35,977 nt of DNA from Saprospiraceae bacterium (GCA_020628725.1 JAHDEO010000004.1:1-35977), one strand, 5' to 3'. Shown: positions 7,175-16,534, counted from the first letter of the stretch. Notes: generated from the sequence alone by a model not told the origin. Made by a program: numbers and translations.

Positions 7175-10100
7175 ATGCATTTGAAGCACTACTTAGCTAA
7201 ATCTTTTTTAGCAGCACTACTTGTCTGTTGCTGTTTAACCTCAAACGGACAAAAAATCATCCAACAGAAAATAAGTCAACAATTCGCTACTGCACAAGAT
7301 GTGGCAACTTACACGCCACTCACAGCAGTCGAAGCAAACGCTCTAAAAAGCAACATTCCGGAGACTGTGCTTTCCAAAAAGCAATTCTTTCAAATCCAAG
7401 CACAGCAATTTCAATCCATCAAGGAGAGTAACGCCGAACAATTGGTCTTATCGTTGCCCATAGAAGGGCAGCAGGTAGCGTTTCAATTGGTAAAAGCCGA
7501 CATCTTTAGCGATGATTTTCAGGCAGTAACGGCTTCGGGTGCAGCAATATCGCAAGATATGGGCGCACACTACTGGGGTGCTGTAACAGGTGATGCAAAT
7601 AGCTTCGCCGCTTTTTCGTTTATTCAAGACGAACTTATCGGAAACATACAGTTCGGTGGAGCGAAATACACATTGGGCAAAGTAAAAAATAGCGATACGC
7701 ATATTTTATACAATAATGCTGATTTGAAAAGTGATTCAGGCTATGAGTGTCAGGAACTACTGCCCCCCGGCATGAATGAATCGGATATGCCGCCTATTGA
7801 TGCTACACCATTGAGCAATTCGGTGGCAAATTGTGTGAATATACACATGGAAATTGACCATTCGGTCTTTTTAGCTGCCAATTCAGATGCAACGCTTGTT
7901 TCAAATTATATTGCGGGATTATTCAGTCAAACATCTGCTTTGTACCTCAATGAAAGCATTAGTGTACAAATCAGTTATATGCAAATATGGGATATTCCTT
8001 CTCCCTATGGCAATGGTACCGAACTTGACGACCTTGTTGCACAAAACTATGGCAAAGCTTTCGGTGATTTGGTACATGTTATCCACATGAATGGATTGCG
8101 TGGATTGGCTTATCGTGATGTGATTTGTAATAACTTTGTTAATGCTGCGGCAAGCGGTATTCAAGGTTCTTACAATAATATTCCTGTTTTCTCATGGGAT
8201 GTTGAAGTTGTGACACACGAAATTGGTCACAATCTCGGCTCACCACATACACACGGCTGCTATTGGAATGGTAATAATACCGCAATTGACGGTTGTGGTC
8301 CTGCTGCGGGATATAGTGAAGGTTGTGATGCAGCCTTACCAACTTCGGGTACGATTATGAGTTATTGTCATTTGGTAGGAAATGTCGGCATTGATTTCAA
8401 TTTAGGATTCGGGCAGCAACCCGGCGACCTTATCAGAAGTCGCGTTAGCAGTGCTTTTTGTTTGGGAGAATGTAGCGTTAGCGGTTGTCCCAATGGTAAT
8501 CCCGGTGATACTTGCGATGATAGCAATGCATGTACCGTAAATGACGTAATAGATGACAATTGCAACTGTGTAGGTACATTCGCAGATGCGGATAGTGATG
8601 GTGTTTGTGATGCAGATGATGTTTGTCCCGGTCTTGATGATGCCTTGATAGGTACGACTTGCGATGATGGTGATGCATGTACAACCGGCGATGTTTATAC
8701 ACAAAACTGCGCTTGTGCAGGTACATTTGCAGATGCGGATGGAGACGGTGTTTGTGATGCAGATGATATTTGTGAATTTGGCGATGACAATCTTGATACC
8801 GATGGCGACGGTATACCTGACGCCTGCGATTTCTCAAATGGCAGCATGGATACTGACCAAGATGGCGTACCGGACGATGAAGATGTTTGCCCCGATTTTG
8901 ATGATAATTTAATTGGTACGCCTTGTGATGATGGCGATGTATGTACCGATAATGACATGTATACTGCAAATTGTATTTGTGAAGGTACATTGATAGACAC
9001 CAATAATAACGGCGTCTGTGATGCCGATGAATCCGCAGCTTCTTACGACCTTTCATTTAGCGTAGCCGAGGTTGATTGTCAAAATCAAACCATTAGTATT
9101 GATTTTGCGGTACAAGCTACCAATGCAGGTTCAGGTTTTAACATAGCCGACCAGAATTACCGTATGTCTTTCGACCGTTCGCTTGCCAACCCGACTATTA
9201 TTCAGGAATTGGGCTTGTCGGGCATCTATCCTTTAGCCAGTAATGGATTTGCATTGTATAGCCCACACTCATTATTGGGTTCTATGGATACGGTGGTTTC
9301 TTACAACATTGCACTACAAACAAACAACGGATTCCCAATCACCACTACCCCTGTACCTGTGGGTAGACTTGGTTTTGACATCGTAGATAACAGCAGTGAA
9401 TGTTTTGAAATTATATGGCATACGCCTGCGATTTACCCATCTACAGTAATTATCGAAGAAGATAACGGAGCACTCATTCCGATTAATAACGGCAACTTTA
9501 ATAACCTTACCATTTGCCTTGATGAGCTCTGTCCATCTTGCGATGTAGGAGCCACTTGCGATGATGGCGATATTTGCACAACAAACGATGTAATAAACGA
9601 AAATTGCGAATGCGAAGGACAATTAGCGGATACTGACCAAGATGGTGTTTGTGATGCAGAAGATGTTTGTCCCGGGTTCGATAATGCATTAATCGGTACG
9701 GCTTGTGATGATGGTGATGATTGTACTATAGATGATGTGTATACAGAAAACTGCGAATGTGTAGGTACATATGTTGATAGCGATGAGGACGGTTTCTGTG
9801 ATGCGGAGGATGTTTGTCCTGATTTTAATGACGAATTAATCGGAACGCTCTGTGATGATGGCGATCCATGCACGGTTCAAGATATTTTCACAGAAAATTG
9901 TGAATGTGTAGGTACTTACCTTGATTCTGATGAAGATGGTATTTGTGATGAAGAAGATATTTGTCCTCAATTCGATAATGCACTCATTGGAACTCCTTGT
10001 GATGATAATAATGCTTGTACAACGAATGACGTGTATACAGAAAATTGCGAATGCGAAGGTACGCCCACAGATAGCGACCAAGACGGCGTATGTGATGCGG

Positions 10101-12904
10101 AAGATGTCTGTGAAGGGTTTGATGATAATTTAATCGGAACACTTTGCGATGATGGTGACCCATGCACGGTTCAGGATTTTTATAATGAAAATTGTGAATG
10201 TGCGGGTACATACATTGATTCTGACCAAGATGGTGTTTGCGATGAAGAAGATGTTTGTCCCGGATTTGATGATTCATTGGTAGGTACTTCGTGTGATGAT
10301 GGCAATGACTGTACGGTAGATGACATTTTCACTGAAAATTGTGAGTGTGAAGGTACATTGCTCGACAGCGACAACGATGGTTTCTGCGATGCAGAGGATG
10401 TCTGTCCTAATTTTGACGACGAACTAATCGGCTCACCTTGCGACGATGGTGACGCATGTACTGTTCAAGATTTTTATAATGAAAACTGCGAATGTGCAGG
10501 TACATACGTGGATTCTGACCAAGACGGTGTTTGTGATGCAGAGGATGTTTGTCCTGATTTTGATGATTCATTAATTGGCACTGCATGTGATGACGGTGAC
10601 GATTGTACAGTGGATGATACCTACGTTGATTGTGAATGTGTGGGTACATTCCTCGATAGTGATGACGATAGTGTTTGTGATGCAGAAGATATTTGCCCTG
10701 AATTTGATGACACCTTAATCGGCTCACCGTGCGACGATGGTGACGCATGTACTGTTCAAGATTTTTATAATGAAAACTGCGAATGTGCAGGTACATACGT
10801 TGACTCTGACCAAGATGGTGTTTGTGATACGGAAGATGTTTGCCCTGATTTTGATGATTCATTAATTGGCACCGCATGTGATGATGGCAACGCTTGTACA
10901 GTGGATGATGTCTATACAGAAAACTGTGAGTGTGCAGGTACATTTGCCGATGCTGACGAAGACGGTGTTTGTGATACGGATGATATTTGTCCTGAATTGG
11001 ATGATAATTTAATCGGCACACCTTGTGACGATGGTAATGCATGTACAGTTCAAGATTTTTATAATGAAAATTGCGAATGTACAGGTACATACGTGGATAC
11101 TGATCAAGACGGCGTTTGCGACGAAGAAGACGCTTGTCCGGTCTTAGACAACTCACTTATCGGTACGCCTTGCAACGATGGCGATGCCTGTACTACGGGC
11201 GACATCTACACACCTAACTGCGACTGTGCAGGTACATTTGCCGATGGCGACGGCGATGGTGTTTGTGATGCAGATGATATTTGTGAATTTGGCGATGACA
11301 GTCTTGATGATGATGGAGACGGCATTCCTAATGCTTGTGATTTCTTTGACGATACAGACAGCGACGGCGACGGTGTACCCGACAGCGAAGACATCTGTCC
11401 CGGTGGTGATGATACCGTTGATGCTGACCAAAACGGCATCCCTGATGATTGTGATACCGACGGAGATGGTGTTCCTAATGACGAGGATGTTTGTCCGGGC
11501 GGTGATGATACTGTCGATGAGGATGGCAACGGCATACCGGATGATTGCGAAGGTTGTCCAACTTTCAATTTCATTGATTATCCTGTGGGTACTTATGGCA
11601 ATAATCAAGATAGAGGTACAGTCACGACTTCTGCTGATGGTACGACTATCGAATTGAATGAAAATGCATGGAAAGCGATTGTTTTGGATTACGAAATAAC
11701 ACCTTTCACGGTAGTAGAATTTGACTTCAAGAGTACCCAAATTGGTGAGATTCATGGTGTTGGATTTGACAATAATACATCAATCAGTTCAGGTTTGACA
11801 TTCAAATTATACGGTACACAAAATTGGGGTATTCAAGATTTTAATACCTACTCAGGAAGTGGTGAATACGAACACTTCATCATCCCTGTTGGTGAATTCT
11901 ATACAGGTCAGGCGGAATATTTCTTCTTCGTAACGGACCACGATGCACAGCCACGCAATGGTAATTCATTCTTCGCCAATCTCAAGATTTACGAAGATGC
12001 CAATGGCGACGGACTCTGTGATAATCCGGACGACTGCACCGATGAAGATGGCGATACCGTCTGCGATGAAGACGATGTATGTCCCGGCAATGACGATACG
12101 CTTGACGCTGATGGCGACGGCTTACCCGATGCCTGTGACCTTTGTCCTGAAGACCCGAACAATGCTTGTGATACACCACCGGATTACTGCGAGTCATCAG
12201 GTTTCAATACAGATTACGAGTACATTGACCGCGTAATATTCGGCAATATCGACAATACTTCCGGCGATGATGGCGGCTACGGTGACTACACCAATCAAGT
12301 AGCTACGGTAGGCTTAGGCGACATTGTACCGCTTGGCTTGACGCCCGGATTTACCGGTTCGCCTTATAATGAAGGTTGGAGAGTATGGATTGATTTCAAC
12401 AGAGACGGCGATTTCAATGATGATGGCGAACGCGTATTTAGCGGCGATGGAGCAGGTGCACTCTCAAGCACGATTGAGATTCCGGCAGATGCTGCGCTTG
12501 GTCTCACGGGTATGCGCGTATCCATGCGTTGGAATCGATTCATGAATCCTTGCAGCGATTTTGCTTACGGTGAAGTAGAAGACTACACCGTCAATATCAC
12601 TGCCGAGCCGCAGAATTATCCACCGCTTGACCTGCGTGGAGAGGAATACTTTGTCGAAAGTCCGGCGATGCGTATCTTCCCGAATCCTGCGACGGAATAC
12701 ATTAATATCAATTTCCAAAACATCCGCGAAGGTGGTTCGATTGCGATTTACAGCACGTCCGGTCAGTTGATTGGCACACAAGCTATCGACGCTGAACACC
12801 TATACGTGCCACTTAATCACCTCCCGGCAGGCGTATACATCCTGCACCTACGATATGGTGACGATACGTATGCTACGGAGCGTTTTGTGAAACTTTCAAA
12901 TTAG
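7175..12904 (+). CDS. Secreted M12B-like metalloprotease with Cys/Asp repeats, GEVED and T9SS tail
   Basis: A 1909-residue exported protein. The ATG at 7175 is chosen because the signal peptide begins there (MHLKHYLAKSFLAALLVC, cleavage near SNGQ); the frame stays open upstream to a GTG at 7097. Order of parts: propeptide-like region; reprolysin-like zinc protease with HEIGHNLGSPH (His348, Glu349, His352, His358) and Met-turn SGTIMSYCH (Met395); three Cys/Asp repeats (about 440-625); a beta-sandwich region (about 628-790); twelve more repeats (from 795 to about 1459, thrombospondin-3-like DxDxDG at the end); a lectin-like jelly-roll region (about 1463-1610); a GEVED domain (about 1672-1810); and a T9SS C-terminal sorting domain (about 1832-1909, MRIFPNPATEYI). 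It is probably a cell-surface or released protease stiffened by calcium. Substrate unknown. Confidence 0.9.
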   Translation: MHLKHYLAKSFLAALLVCCCLTSNGQKIIQQKISQQFATAQDVATYTPLTAVEANALKSNIPETVLSKKQFFQIQAQQFQSIKESNAEQLVLSLPIEGQQVAFQLVKADIFSDDFQAVTASGAAISQDMGAHYWGAVTGDANSFAAFSFIQDELIGNIQFGGAKYTLGKVKNSDTHILYNNADLKSDSGYECQELLPPGMNESDMPPIDATPLSNSVANCVNIHMEIDHSVFLAANSDATLVSNYIAGLFSQTSALYLNESISVQISYMQIWDIPSPYGNGTELDDLVAQNYGKAFGDLVHVIHMNGLRGLAYRDVICNNFVNAAASGIQGSYNNIPVFSWDVEVVTHEIGHNLGSPHTHGCYWNGNNTAIDGCGPAAGYSEGCDAALPTSGTIMSYCHLVGNVGIDFNLGFGQQPGDLIRSRVSSAFCLGECSVSGCPNGNPGDTCDDSNACTVNDVIDDNCNCVGTFADADSDGVCDADDVCPGLDDALIGTTCDDGDACTTGDVYTQNCACAGTFADADGDGVCDADDICEFGDDNLDTDGDGIPDACDFSNGSMDTDQDGVPDDEDVCPDFDDNLIGTPCDDGDVCTDNDMYTANCICEGTLIDTNNNGVCDADESAASYDLSFSVAEVDCQNQTISIDFAVQATNAGSGFNIADQNYRMSFDRSLANPTIIQELGLSGIYPLASNGFALYSPHSLLGSMDTVVSYNIALQTNNGFPITTTPVPVGRLGFDIVDNSSECFEIIWHTPAIYPSTVIIEEDNGALIPINNGNFNNLTICLDELCPSCDVGATCDDGDICTTNDVINENCECEGQLADTDQDGVCDAEDVCPGFDNALIGTACDDGDDCTIDDVYTENCECVGTYVDSDEDGFCDAEDVCPDFNDELIGTLCDDGDPCTVQDIFTENCECVGTYLDSDEDGICDEEDICPQFDNALIGTPCDDNNACTTNDVYTENCECEGTPTDSDQDGVCDAEDVCEGFDDNLIGTLCDDGDPCTVQDFYNENCECAGTYIDSDQDGVCDEEDVCPGFDDSLVGTSCDDGNDCTVDDIFTENCECEGTLLDSDNDGFCDAEDVCPNFDDELIGSPCDDGDACTVQDFYNENCECAGTYVDSDQDGVCDAEDVCPDFDDSLIGTACDDGDDCTVDDTYVDCECVGTFLDSDDDSVCDAEDICPEFDDTLIGSPCDDGDACTVQDFYNENCECAGTYVDSDQDGVCDTEDVCPDFDDSLIGTACDDGNACTVDDVYTENCECAGTFADADEDGVCDTDDICPELDDNLIGTPCDDGNACTVQDFYNENCECTGTYVDTDQDGVCDEEDACPVLDNSLIGTPCNDGDACTTGDIYTPNCDCAGTFADGDGDGVCDADDICEFGDDSLDDDGDGIPNACDFFDDTDSDGDGVPDSEDICPGGDDTVDADQNGIPDDCDTDGDGVPNDEDVCPGGDDTVDEDGNGIPDDCEGCPTFNFIDYPVGTYGNNQDRGTVTTSADGTTIELNENAWKAIVLDYEITPFTVVEFDFKSTQIGEIHGVGFDNNTSISSGLTFKLYGTQNWGIQDFNTYSGSGEYEHFIIPVGEFYTGQAEYFFFVTDHDAQPRNGNSFFANLKIYEDANGDGLCDNPDDCTDEDGDTVCDEDDVCPGNDDTLDADGDGLPDACDLCPEDPNNACDTPPDYCESSGFNTDYEYIDRVIFGNIDNTSGDDGGYGDYTNQVATVGLGDIVPLGLTPGFTGSPYNEGWRVWIDFNRDGDFNDDGERVFSGDGAGALSSTIEIPADAALGLTGMRVSMRWNRFMNPCSDFAYGEVEDYTVNITAEPQNYPPLDLRGEEYFVESPAMRIFPNPATEYININFQNIREGGSIAIYSTSGQLIGTQAIDAEHLYVPLNHLPAGVYILHLRYGDDTYATERFVKLSN
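9557..11550 (+). repeat. Tandem Cys/Asp repeat block coding for 12 units of about 49 residues
   Basis: Each unit is close to 147 bp and reads CDDGDxCTxxDxY, ENCECxGT, DSDQDGVCDxEDVCP, FDDxLIGT. Twelve units are counted here and three more at about 8512-9030. Units alternate between a TVQDFYNENCEC type and a TVDDxYTENCEC type, and the stretches beginning at 10439 and 10730 are nearly identical at the DNA level over about 145 bases, which points to a recent two-unit duplication. The Asp spacing (DxDxDG) suggests calcium binding. Long frames read on the other strand here are by-products of this composition. Confidence 0.85.
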
Positions 12905-12914
12905 TCCGTAGTGA

Positions 12915-12974
12915 CAGTCCATAGTCCATAGTTTGTTGTGAAGCATTTCACACCAAACTATGGACTGCGGACTG
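12915..12974. repeat. Heptamer-containing hairpin after the metalloprotease
   Basis: Arms of about 28 bp around a short loop. The left arm starts CAGTCCATAGTCCATAGTTTG and the right arm ends with CAAACTATGGACTGCGGACTG. The left arm contains AGTCCAT twice in tandem (7-bp period). It begins 10 bp after the stop codon and has no T-run, so it is better seen as a dispersed repeat or mRNA 3' stabiliser than as the terminator, which follows at 13026. Confidence 0.65.
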
Positions 12975-13025
12975 ACAAACTGAAAACATTCAATCAAACA
13001 TCTGATAATATTTCTGTTTCTTTGG

Positions 13026-13058
13026 AAGGCTGTCCATTTTGGGCAGCCTTTCTTTGTT
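13026..13058 (+). terminator. Rho-independent terminator of the metalloprotease gene
   Basis: Stem GGCTGTCCA/TGGGCAGCC (13028-13048, one G-T pair) with a TTT loop, extended by AA/TT on both sides, and a T-rich tail TTTCTTTGTTT. Confidence 0.75.
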
Positions 13059-13109
13059 TGCTGAAATCTACAAAGTATTTGCTATATTGGGGTTCTAAAA
13101 TATCACGAT

Positions 13110-13331
13110 ATGCAAATCAAATTATTATCCTGCACTGCAAAACGCCCCGACAAACGCGCCATCAGCAAAATGCTCACCGAAGTAGCCGACAATATGGACA
13201 GCTCGCTCGCTACCGAACTCACAGGCTATCTACTCGAAGGCACAGAAATCGAAATCGAAGTATCCGGCACCACTAATGCGGCGTTTCGCGCTTTACGCAA
13301 GTTGGATATTGATTATGAGATAATGGAGTGA
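13110..13331 (+). CDS. Small conserved-looking protein of unknown function (73 aa)
   Basis: I do not recognise a family. The product is acidic at its C-terminus (DIDYEIME) and reads like a real folded protein: a short strand (MQIKLLSC), a helix (KRAISKMLTEVADNM), and two more strands (TEIEIEVSG, then LDIDYEIM) around a helix with RALRKL, a possible alpha/beta mini-domain. It follows the terminator of the preceding gene and precedes the SDR gene by 82 bp on the same strand. A weak promoter match lies upstream (TTTG at 13057-13060, TATATTGG at 13083-13090). No signal peptide or metal motif is seen. Confidence 0.6.
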   Translation: MQIKLLSCTAKRPDKRAISKMLTEVADNMDSSLATELTGYLLEGTEIEIEVSGTTNAAFRALRKLDIDYEIME

Positions 13332-13413
13332 GAATAATTTTGAATGATACAAAATACAATTTTCAACATTTTATCTCATTCAAAATTCATTCATTCAACA
13401 TTCAAAATTAAGC

Positions 13414-14202
13414 ATGAATTGGCAAAATAAAACCGTCTGGATAACCGGTGCGTCTTCTGGTATCGGCGAAGCACTCACTTACCAACTCGCCGAAAAGGGC
13501 GCGACTTTAATCCTTTCTTCGCGCAAACAAGCTGCACTTGAAGCAGTCAAATCAAAATGTGCGCATCCTGAAAAGATTGTAGTAGCTCCACTCGATTTAG
13601 CGGACGCCGCAAGTATTGAAACAGCCGCAAAGCAGGTATTAGCCAATCATCAAATTGATATTTTGGTGAATAACGGCGGTATCAGCCAACGTTCTCTATT
13701 AGCCGAAACGAATATGGAAGTATATCGCAAATTAATGGAAGTCAATTACTTCGGCACTATTCACCTTTCCAAAATTGTATTAGAACAATTTGTCAAAAAT
13801 AAAAAAGGACACTTCGTGAATGTCACGAGTTTGATGGGGCGTTTTTCTTCTCAATATCGTTCCGGTTATTGTGGTTCTAAACATGCCTTGCATGGCTTTT
13901 TCGATTGCCTCCGCCTCGAACATGATACCGATAATGTGAAAGTCACAATGGTCTGTCCCGGCTTTGTCAAAACGCGCATCTCATTAAATGCACTTACTGC
14001 CGACGGTTCACCGCAAGACCAGATGGACGACATGCAAGCACAAGGACTCTCCTCCGAAGAATGCGCCAAACAAATGATACGAGCTATCGAACGCGAGAAA
14101 CATGAAGTTTACATCGGCAAGCGAGAAGTGATGGGCATTTATTTGAAACGATTTTTCCCGGGACTACTACATAAGTGGTTGTTAAGAGCGCAGGTTAAGT
14201 GA
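13414..14202 (+). CDS. SDR-family oxidoreductase (DHRS7-like classical SDR)
   Basis: A 262-residue short-chain dehydrogenase/reductase. The cofactor motif TGASSGIG is at residues 11-18, the NNGG motif at 86-89, and the catalytic tetrad is Asn111, Ser139, Tyr152 (YCGSK) and Lys156. An Arg at position 37 (SSRK) after strand 2 favours NADP(H). The sequence around VTSLMGRF and the CPGFVKTRIS segment recall the DHRS7/SDR34 group, but the substrate cannot be assigned. The C-terminal part (KRFFPGLLHKWLLR) is basic and hydrophobic and could touch the membrane. The gene ends 7 bp before a foldback element. Confidence 0.88.
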   Translation: MNWQNKTVWITGASSGIGEALTYQLAEKGATLILSSRKQAALEAVKSKCAHPEKIVVAPLDLADAASIETAAKQVLANHQIDILVNNGGISQRSLLAETNMEVYRKLMEVNYFGTIHLSKIVLEQFVKNKKGHFVNVTSLMGRFSSQYRSGYCGSKHALHGFFDCLRLEHDTDNVKVTMVCPGFVKTRISLNALTADGSPQDQMDDMQAQGLSSEECAKQMIRAIEREKHEVYIGKREVMGIYLKRFFPGLLHKWLLRAQVK

Positions 14203-14208
14203 GTGTTG

Positions 14209-14376
14209 AAGTTTATTAGGTTTCTTAATTCCCCTTGGGCACTCAGAAGGTTTTTCACACTTTTTGAATCATCCAAGTGGGTTTTAATCCCTTGTCATTA
14301 ACATAGACAACGGGCTAAAGCCACGTTGGAAAGTTAAAGTACCAAAGTAGAATTAAGAAACAGAACAAATAAACTT
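14209..14376. repeat. 168-bp foldback element with a nested REP-like hairpin
   Basis: Outer inverted arms: AAGTTTATT then GTTTCTTAATTC on the left (14209-14231) and GAATTAAGAAAC then AATAAACTT on the right (14350-14376). The 12-bp part is a perfect inverted match. Inside sits a second hairpin (14273-14329) with arms of about 24 bp, CCAAGTGGGTTTTAATCCC...TTGTC against GACAAC...GGGCTAAAGCCACGTTGG. No open frame. It looks like a small non-autonomous mobile or REP-type element. Confidence 0.65.
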
Positions 14377-14480
14377 AATGAACTCAATAAACTAATCACT
14401 TAAATAGTTTTTTCCCTTATAAAATTTTAAAAATTAAGCTGAATTTAAATTAATCTTTCGCATTTCTTCTTTTTTTTATC

Positions 14481-14510
14481 TAACTTCGTGTCATCCTCAC
14501 ACAAAGCTAA
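14481..14510 (+). promoter_or_regulatory. Shared promoter-proximal element of the T9SS paralogues, copy 1
   Basis: Starts with TAACTTCG, a variant of the TAnnTTTG -7 box, and continues into an inverted repeat CTTCGTGT/ACACAAAG, ending AAAGCTAA. The same 30-bp stretch with three differences lies at 28813-28842 before the paralogous gene. It is 131 bp upstream of the ATG at 14642. Confidence 0.6.
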
Positions 14511-14546
14511 ACACTGCTAGTCAATTTACTTTTCAAATACTATTAA

Positions 14547-14632
14547 TTAAGATTGGGACAGGTTTCAAGTTCAATTTATTTCTAACACAGAAAAAGATTG
14601 AAGCTCAAACTTCTACTTAAACTTAATCTTAA
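14547..14632 (+). promoter_or_regulatory. Possible folded 5' leader of the 609-residue T9SS protein
   Basis: TTAAGATT (14547-14554) pairs with AATCTTAA (14625-14632), and inside, GTTTCAAGTTCAAT pairs imperfectly with ATTGAAGCTCAAAC. The structure would end 9 bases before the start codon and could affect translation. No known riboswitch class is recognised. Confidence 0.3.
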
Positions 14633-14641
14633 ACACGAATT

Positions 14642-16471
14642 ATGAAGAACAATCTACTACTTACTTTTGCCTTGATGATGGGGCTGTTTACTTTGAATGC
14701 CCAAACAACCATTCTTGACTTTGAAACTCCGGCTACCACAGCTCAATTTGAATATTTCGGCAGCAGCCTTCCCGGAGGATTTATGGACGTAGCTATTGCC
14801 AATCCTGCACCCGGCGGCATCAATACGAGTGCTACGGTGGGGCAATTCGACAAACCGGCAGGTTCGGAAGTATGGGCAGGAGCATTTGCCGACCCTTCAA
14901 CCCTGATAGATTTTACAACAGACAACGAAATCTGTCTCAAAGTATGGCTCAACGAGCCGACCAACCTCCTTCTAAAGGTCGAAGGAAGTGCTAATGGTGC
15001 ACCCAACTGGGAATTTGCACAGCAAATTGATGATACACAGACATGGGTGGATGTGTGCTATAATGTTGAATCCCCTTCTGCTGCCGGACCTTTCCAACCT
15101 GCTACCGGAGGGATATACAGCCGCTTGGTTTTATTCTTTGATTTTGGGACGAGCCTTGGCGTTCCACAGGTTTATTATTTTGATGATATTACTGTCAAAA
15201 CCGGTGAGCTTCAAACTATAGATGTTACCTTCTCGGTCGATATGAGTAATTACACGGAGGCTTTTGATTCGCTTTTTGTGAGTGGTACATTCAATAATTT
15301 TGATGATAATTCTAATCCACTCGACGATAGCGATGGTGACAATGTATGGACAACAACAGTAGAAGGACTTGCTCCGGGCAATTACGAGTATTTATTCCAA
15401 TTGGATAAATTTGACATCATTGAAGATTTTAGCGATAAGTATTATGATTGCACCAATACAACTTTTGGTGGAGGCGGTGAAGTATTTATCAATCGCGTAT
15501 TAACTGCCGGTTCAACGACCACATTACCAACGGTTTGTTGGAATAGTTGCTATGAGTGCGGCGGGGCAATTACACTCACTTTCCAACTTGGTGAGGGTAC
15601 TGCCACACCAAGTCCTGAAGGTTTCTATGTAGCCGGCGGTGGCAACTTTAGCGTACCCGGAGCATTTTCAATGGCTAATAATGGTCAGGATATACATATC
15701 GCAAGATTCGAAAAACCCGTAGGTTTCGCTTCCTACTATACCTATACCAACGGTGCCTGTGGTGATTTTAGTTGCAAGGAGAATATTGCAGGTCAGCCCT
15801 GTGCCGACCCAAATAATTTTGACGATAGATTCTTGGGACCACTTACCGAAGATACATTTATCCGAGATTGCTTTGAATCATGTAATACCACTCTCATGGA
15901 CGGCAGCGACTGCCTCGCGGGATTGCCTATTGAGTTGCTATCTTTTACAGGTCGCAATATCAATGGCATCAATGAATTAGCATGGAAAACAGCAACGGAA
16001 GAAAATAGTGATTTCTTTGAAATACAGAAGAGTATAGATGGTGTGAATTTCGCAAGAATAGGTGTAGTTGATGCAGCGGGAGAGTCGCTTGTGACGCTTT
16101 CTTATACTTTTGAAGATGCTATGCCTGCCATCGGGAATAATTATTATCGTCTACGTATGGTAGATTTGGACGGTACATTTGAATACTCGAATGTTGTAAC
16201 AATCGCCACGCGACTTTATGGCGACATTTCGGTGTATCCTGTTCCTGCAAATGATGCTATTTATGTGGCTTATGAATCGGATAATACAAGCGAAATCCAA
16301 ATTCAAGTAGTTAGTTTTGTTGGACAAACACTACTCACACGCACAGAAAATACTGTACAAGGACTCAATTCCTTTGAATTAGATATCAGCCAACTCGCTA
16401 CCGGGACTTACCTCATTCAAATAACGAATGAAGATGGGCTTCCAATATCGAAGCGATTTGTGAAAAATTAA
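14642..16471 (+). CDS. T9SS-secreted multidomain protein with E-set-like modules (paralogue 1)
   Basis: A 609-residue exported protein. Signal peptide MKNNLLLTFALMMGLFTLNA; a jelly-roll-like first domain (about 22-190, opening TTILDFETP); an E-set/glycogen-binding-like module (about 193-280, DVTFSVDMSNY...VSGTFNNF); a third Cys-containing domain (about 299-420, with CYECGG and GACGDFSCKENI); an FN3-like domain common in Bacteroidota surface proteins (about 427-525, LPIELLSFTG...ELAWKTATEE); and a T9SS sorting tail (about 527-609, DISVYPVPANDAI). No catalytic motif is seen, so a glycan-binding or structural surface role is inferred. It shares the first three domains with the 620-residue protein at 28902. 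Confidence 0.85.
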   Translation: MKNNLLLTFALMMGLFTLNAQTTILDFETPATTAQFEYFGSSLPGGFMDVAIANPAPGGINTSATVGQFDKPAGSEVWAGAFADPSTLIDFTTDNEICLKVWLNEPTNLLLKVEGSANGAPNWEFAQQIDDTQTWVDVCYNVESPSAAGPFQPATGGIYSRLVLFFDFGTSLGVPQVYYFDDITVKTGELQTIDVTFSVDMSNYTEAFDSLFVSGTFNNFDDNSNPLDDSDGDNVWTTTVEGLAPGNYEYLFQLDKFDIIEDFSDKYYDCTNTTFGGGGEVFINRVLTAGSTTTLPTVCWNSCYECGGAITLTFQLGEGTATPSPEGFYVAGGGNFSVPGAFSMANNGQDIHIARFEKPVGFASYYTYTNGACGDFSCKENIAGQPCADPNNFDDRFLGPLTEDTFIRDCFESCNTTLMDGSDCLAGLPIELLSFTGRNINGINELAWKTATEENSDFFEIQKSIDGVNFARIGVVDAAGESLVTLSYTFEDAMPAIGNNYYRLRMVDLDGTFEYSNVVTIATRLYGDISVYPVPANDAIYVAYESDNTSEIQIQVVSFVGQTLLTRTENTVQGLNSFELDISQLATGTYLIQITNEDGLPISKRFVKN

Positions 16472-16499
16472 TTTTTGTTTTTTTTTATTGTGAAAAGAG

Positions 16500-16532
16500 A
16501 AGAGGATTTTGCGAGAGTAGAATCCTCTTTTT
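16500..16532. terminator. Terminator between convergent genes
   Basis: Stem AAGAGGATT (16500-16508) / AATCCTCTT (16521-16529) with a 12-base loop and T-run on the plus strand. On the minus strand it is followed by CTTTTC, so it may work both ways between the T9SS gene and the convergent lipoprotein gene. Confidence 0.75.
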
Positions 16533-16534
16533 CG

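Noticed and set aside
9557-11550. Regular repeats as a possible CRISPR array
   Set aside because: The period is about 147 bp, no spacers are present, and the repeats are in frame inside a coding sequence.
8478-11755. Several long minus-strand frames opposite the metalloprotease
   Set aside because: They arise from the GAT/TGT-rich repeat code read backwards (His/Arg/Tyr- or Ser/Pro-rich products) and match no family; the plus-strand reading has clear domains.
12938-13276. 112-codon plus-strand frame after the metalloprotease
   Set aside because: It covers a hairpin and a terminator and then reads the 73-residue gene out of frame, giving an Arg/His/Gln-rich tail.
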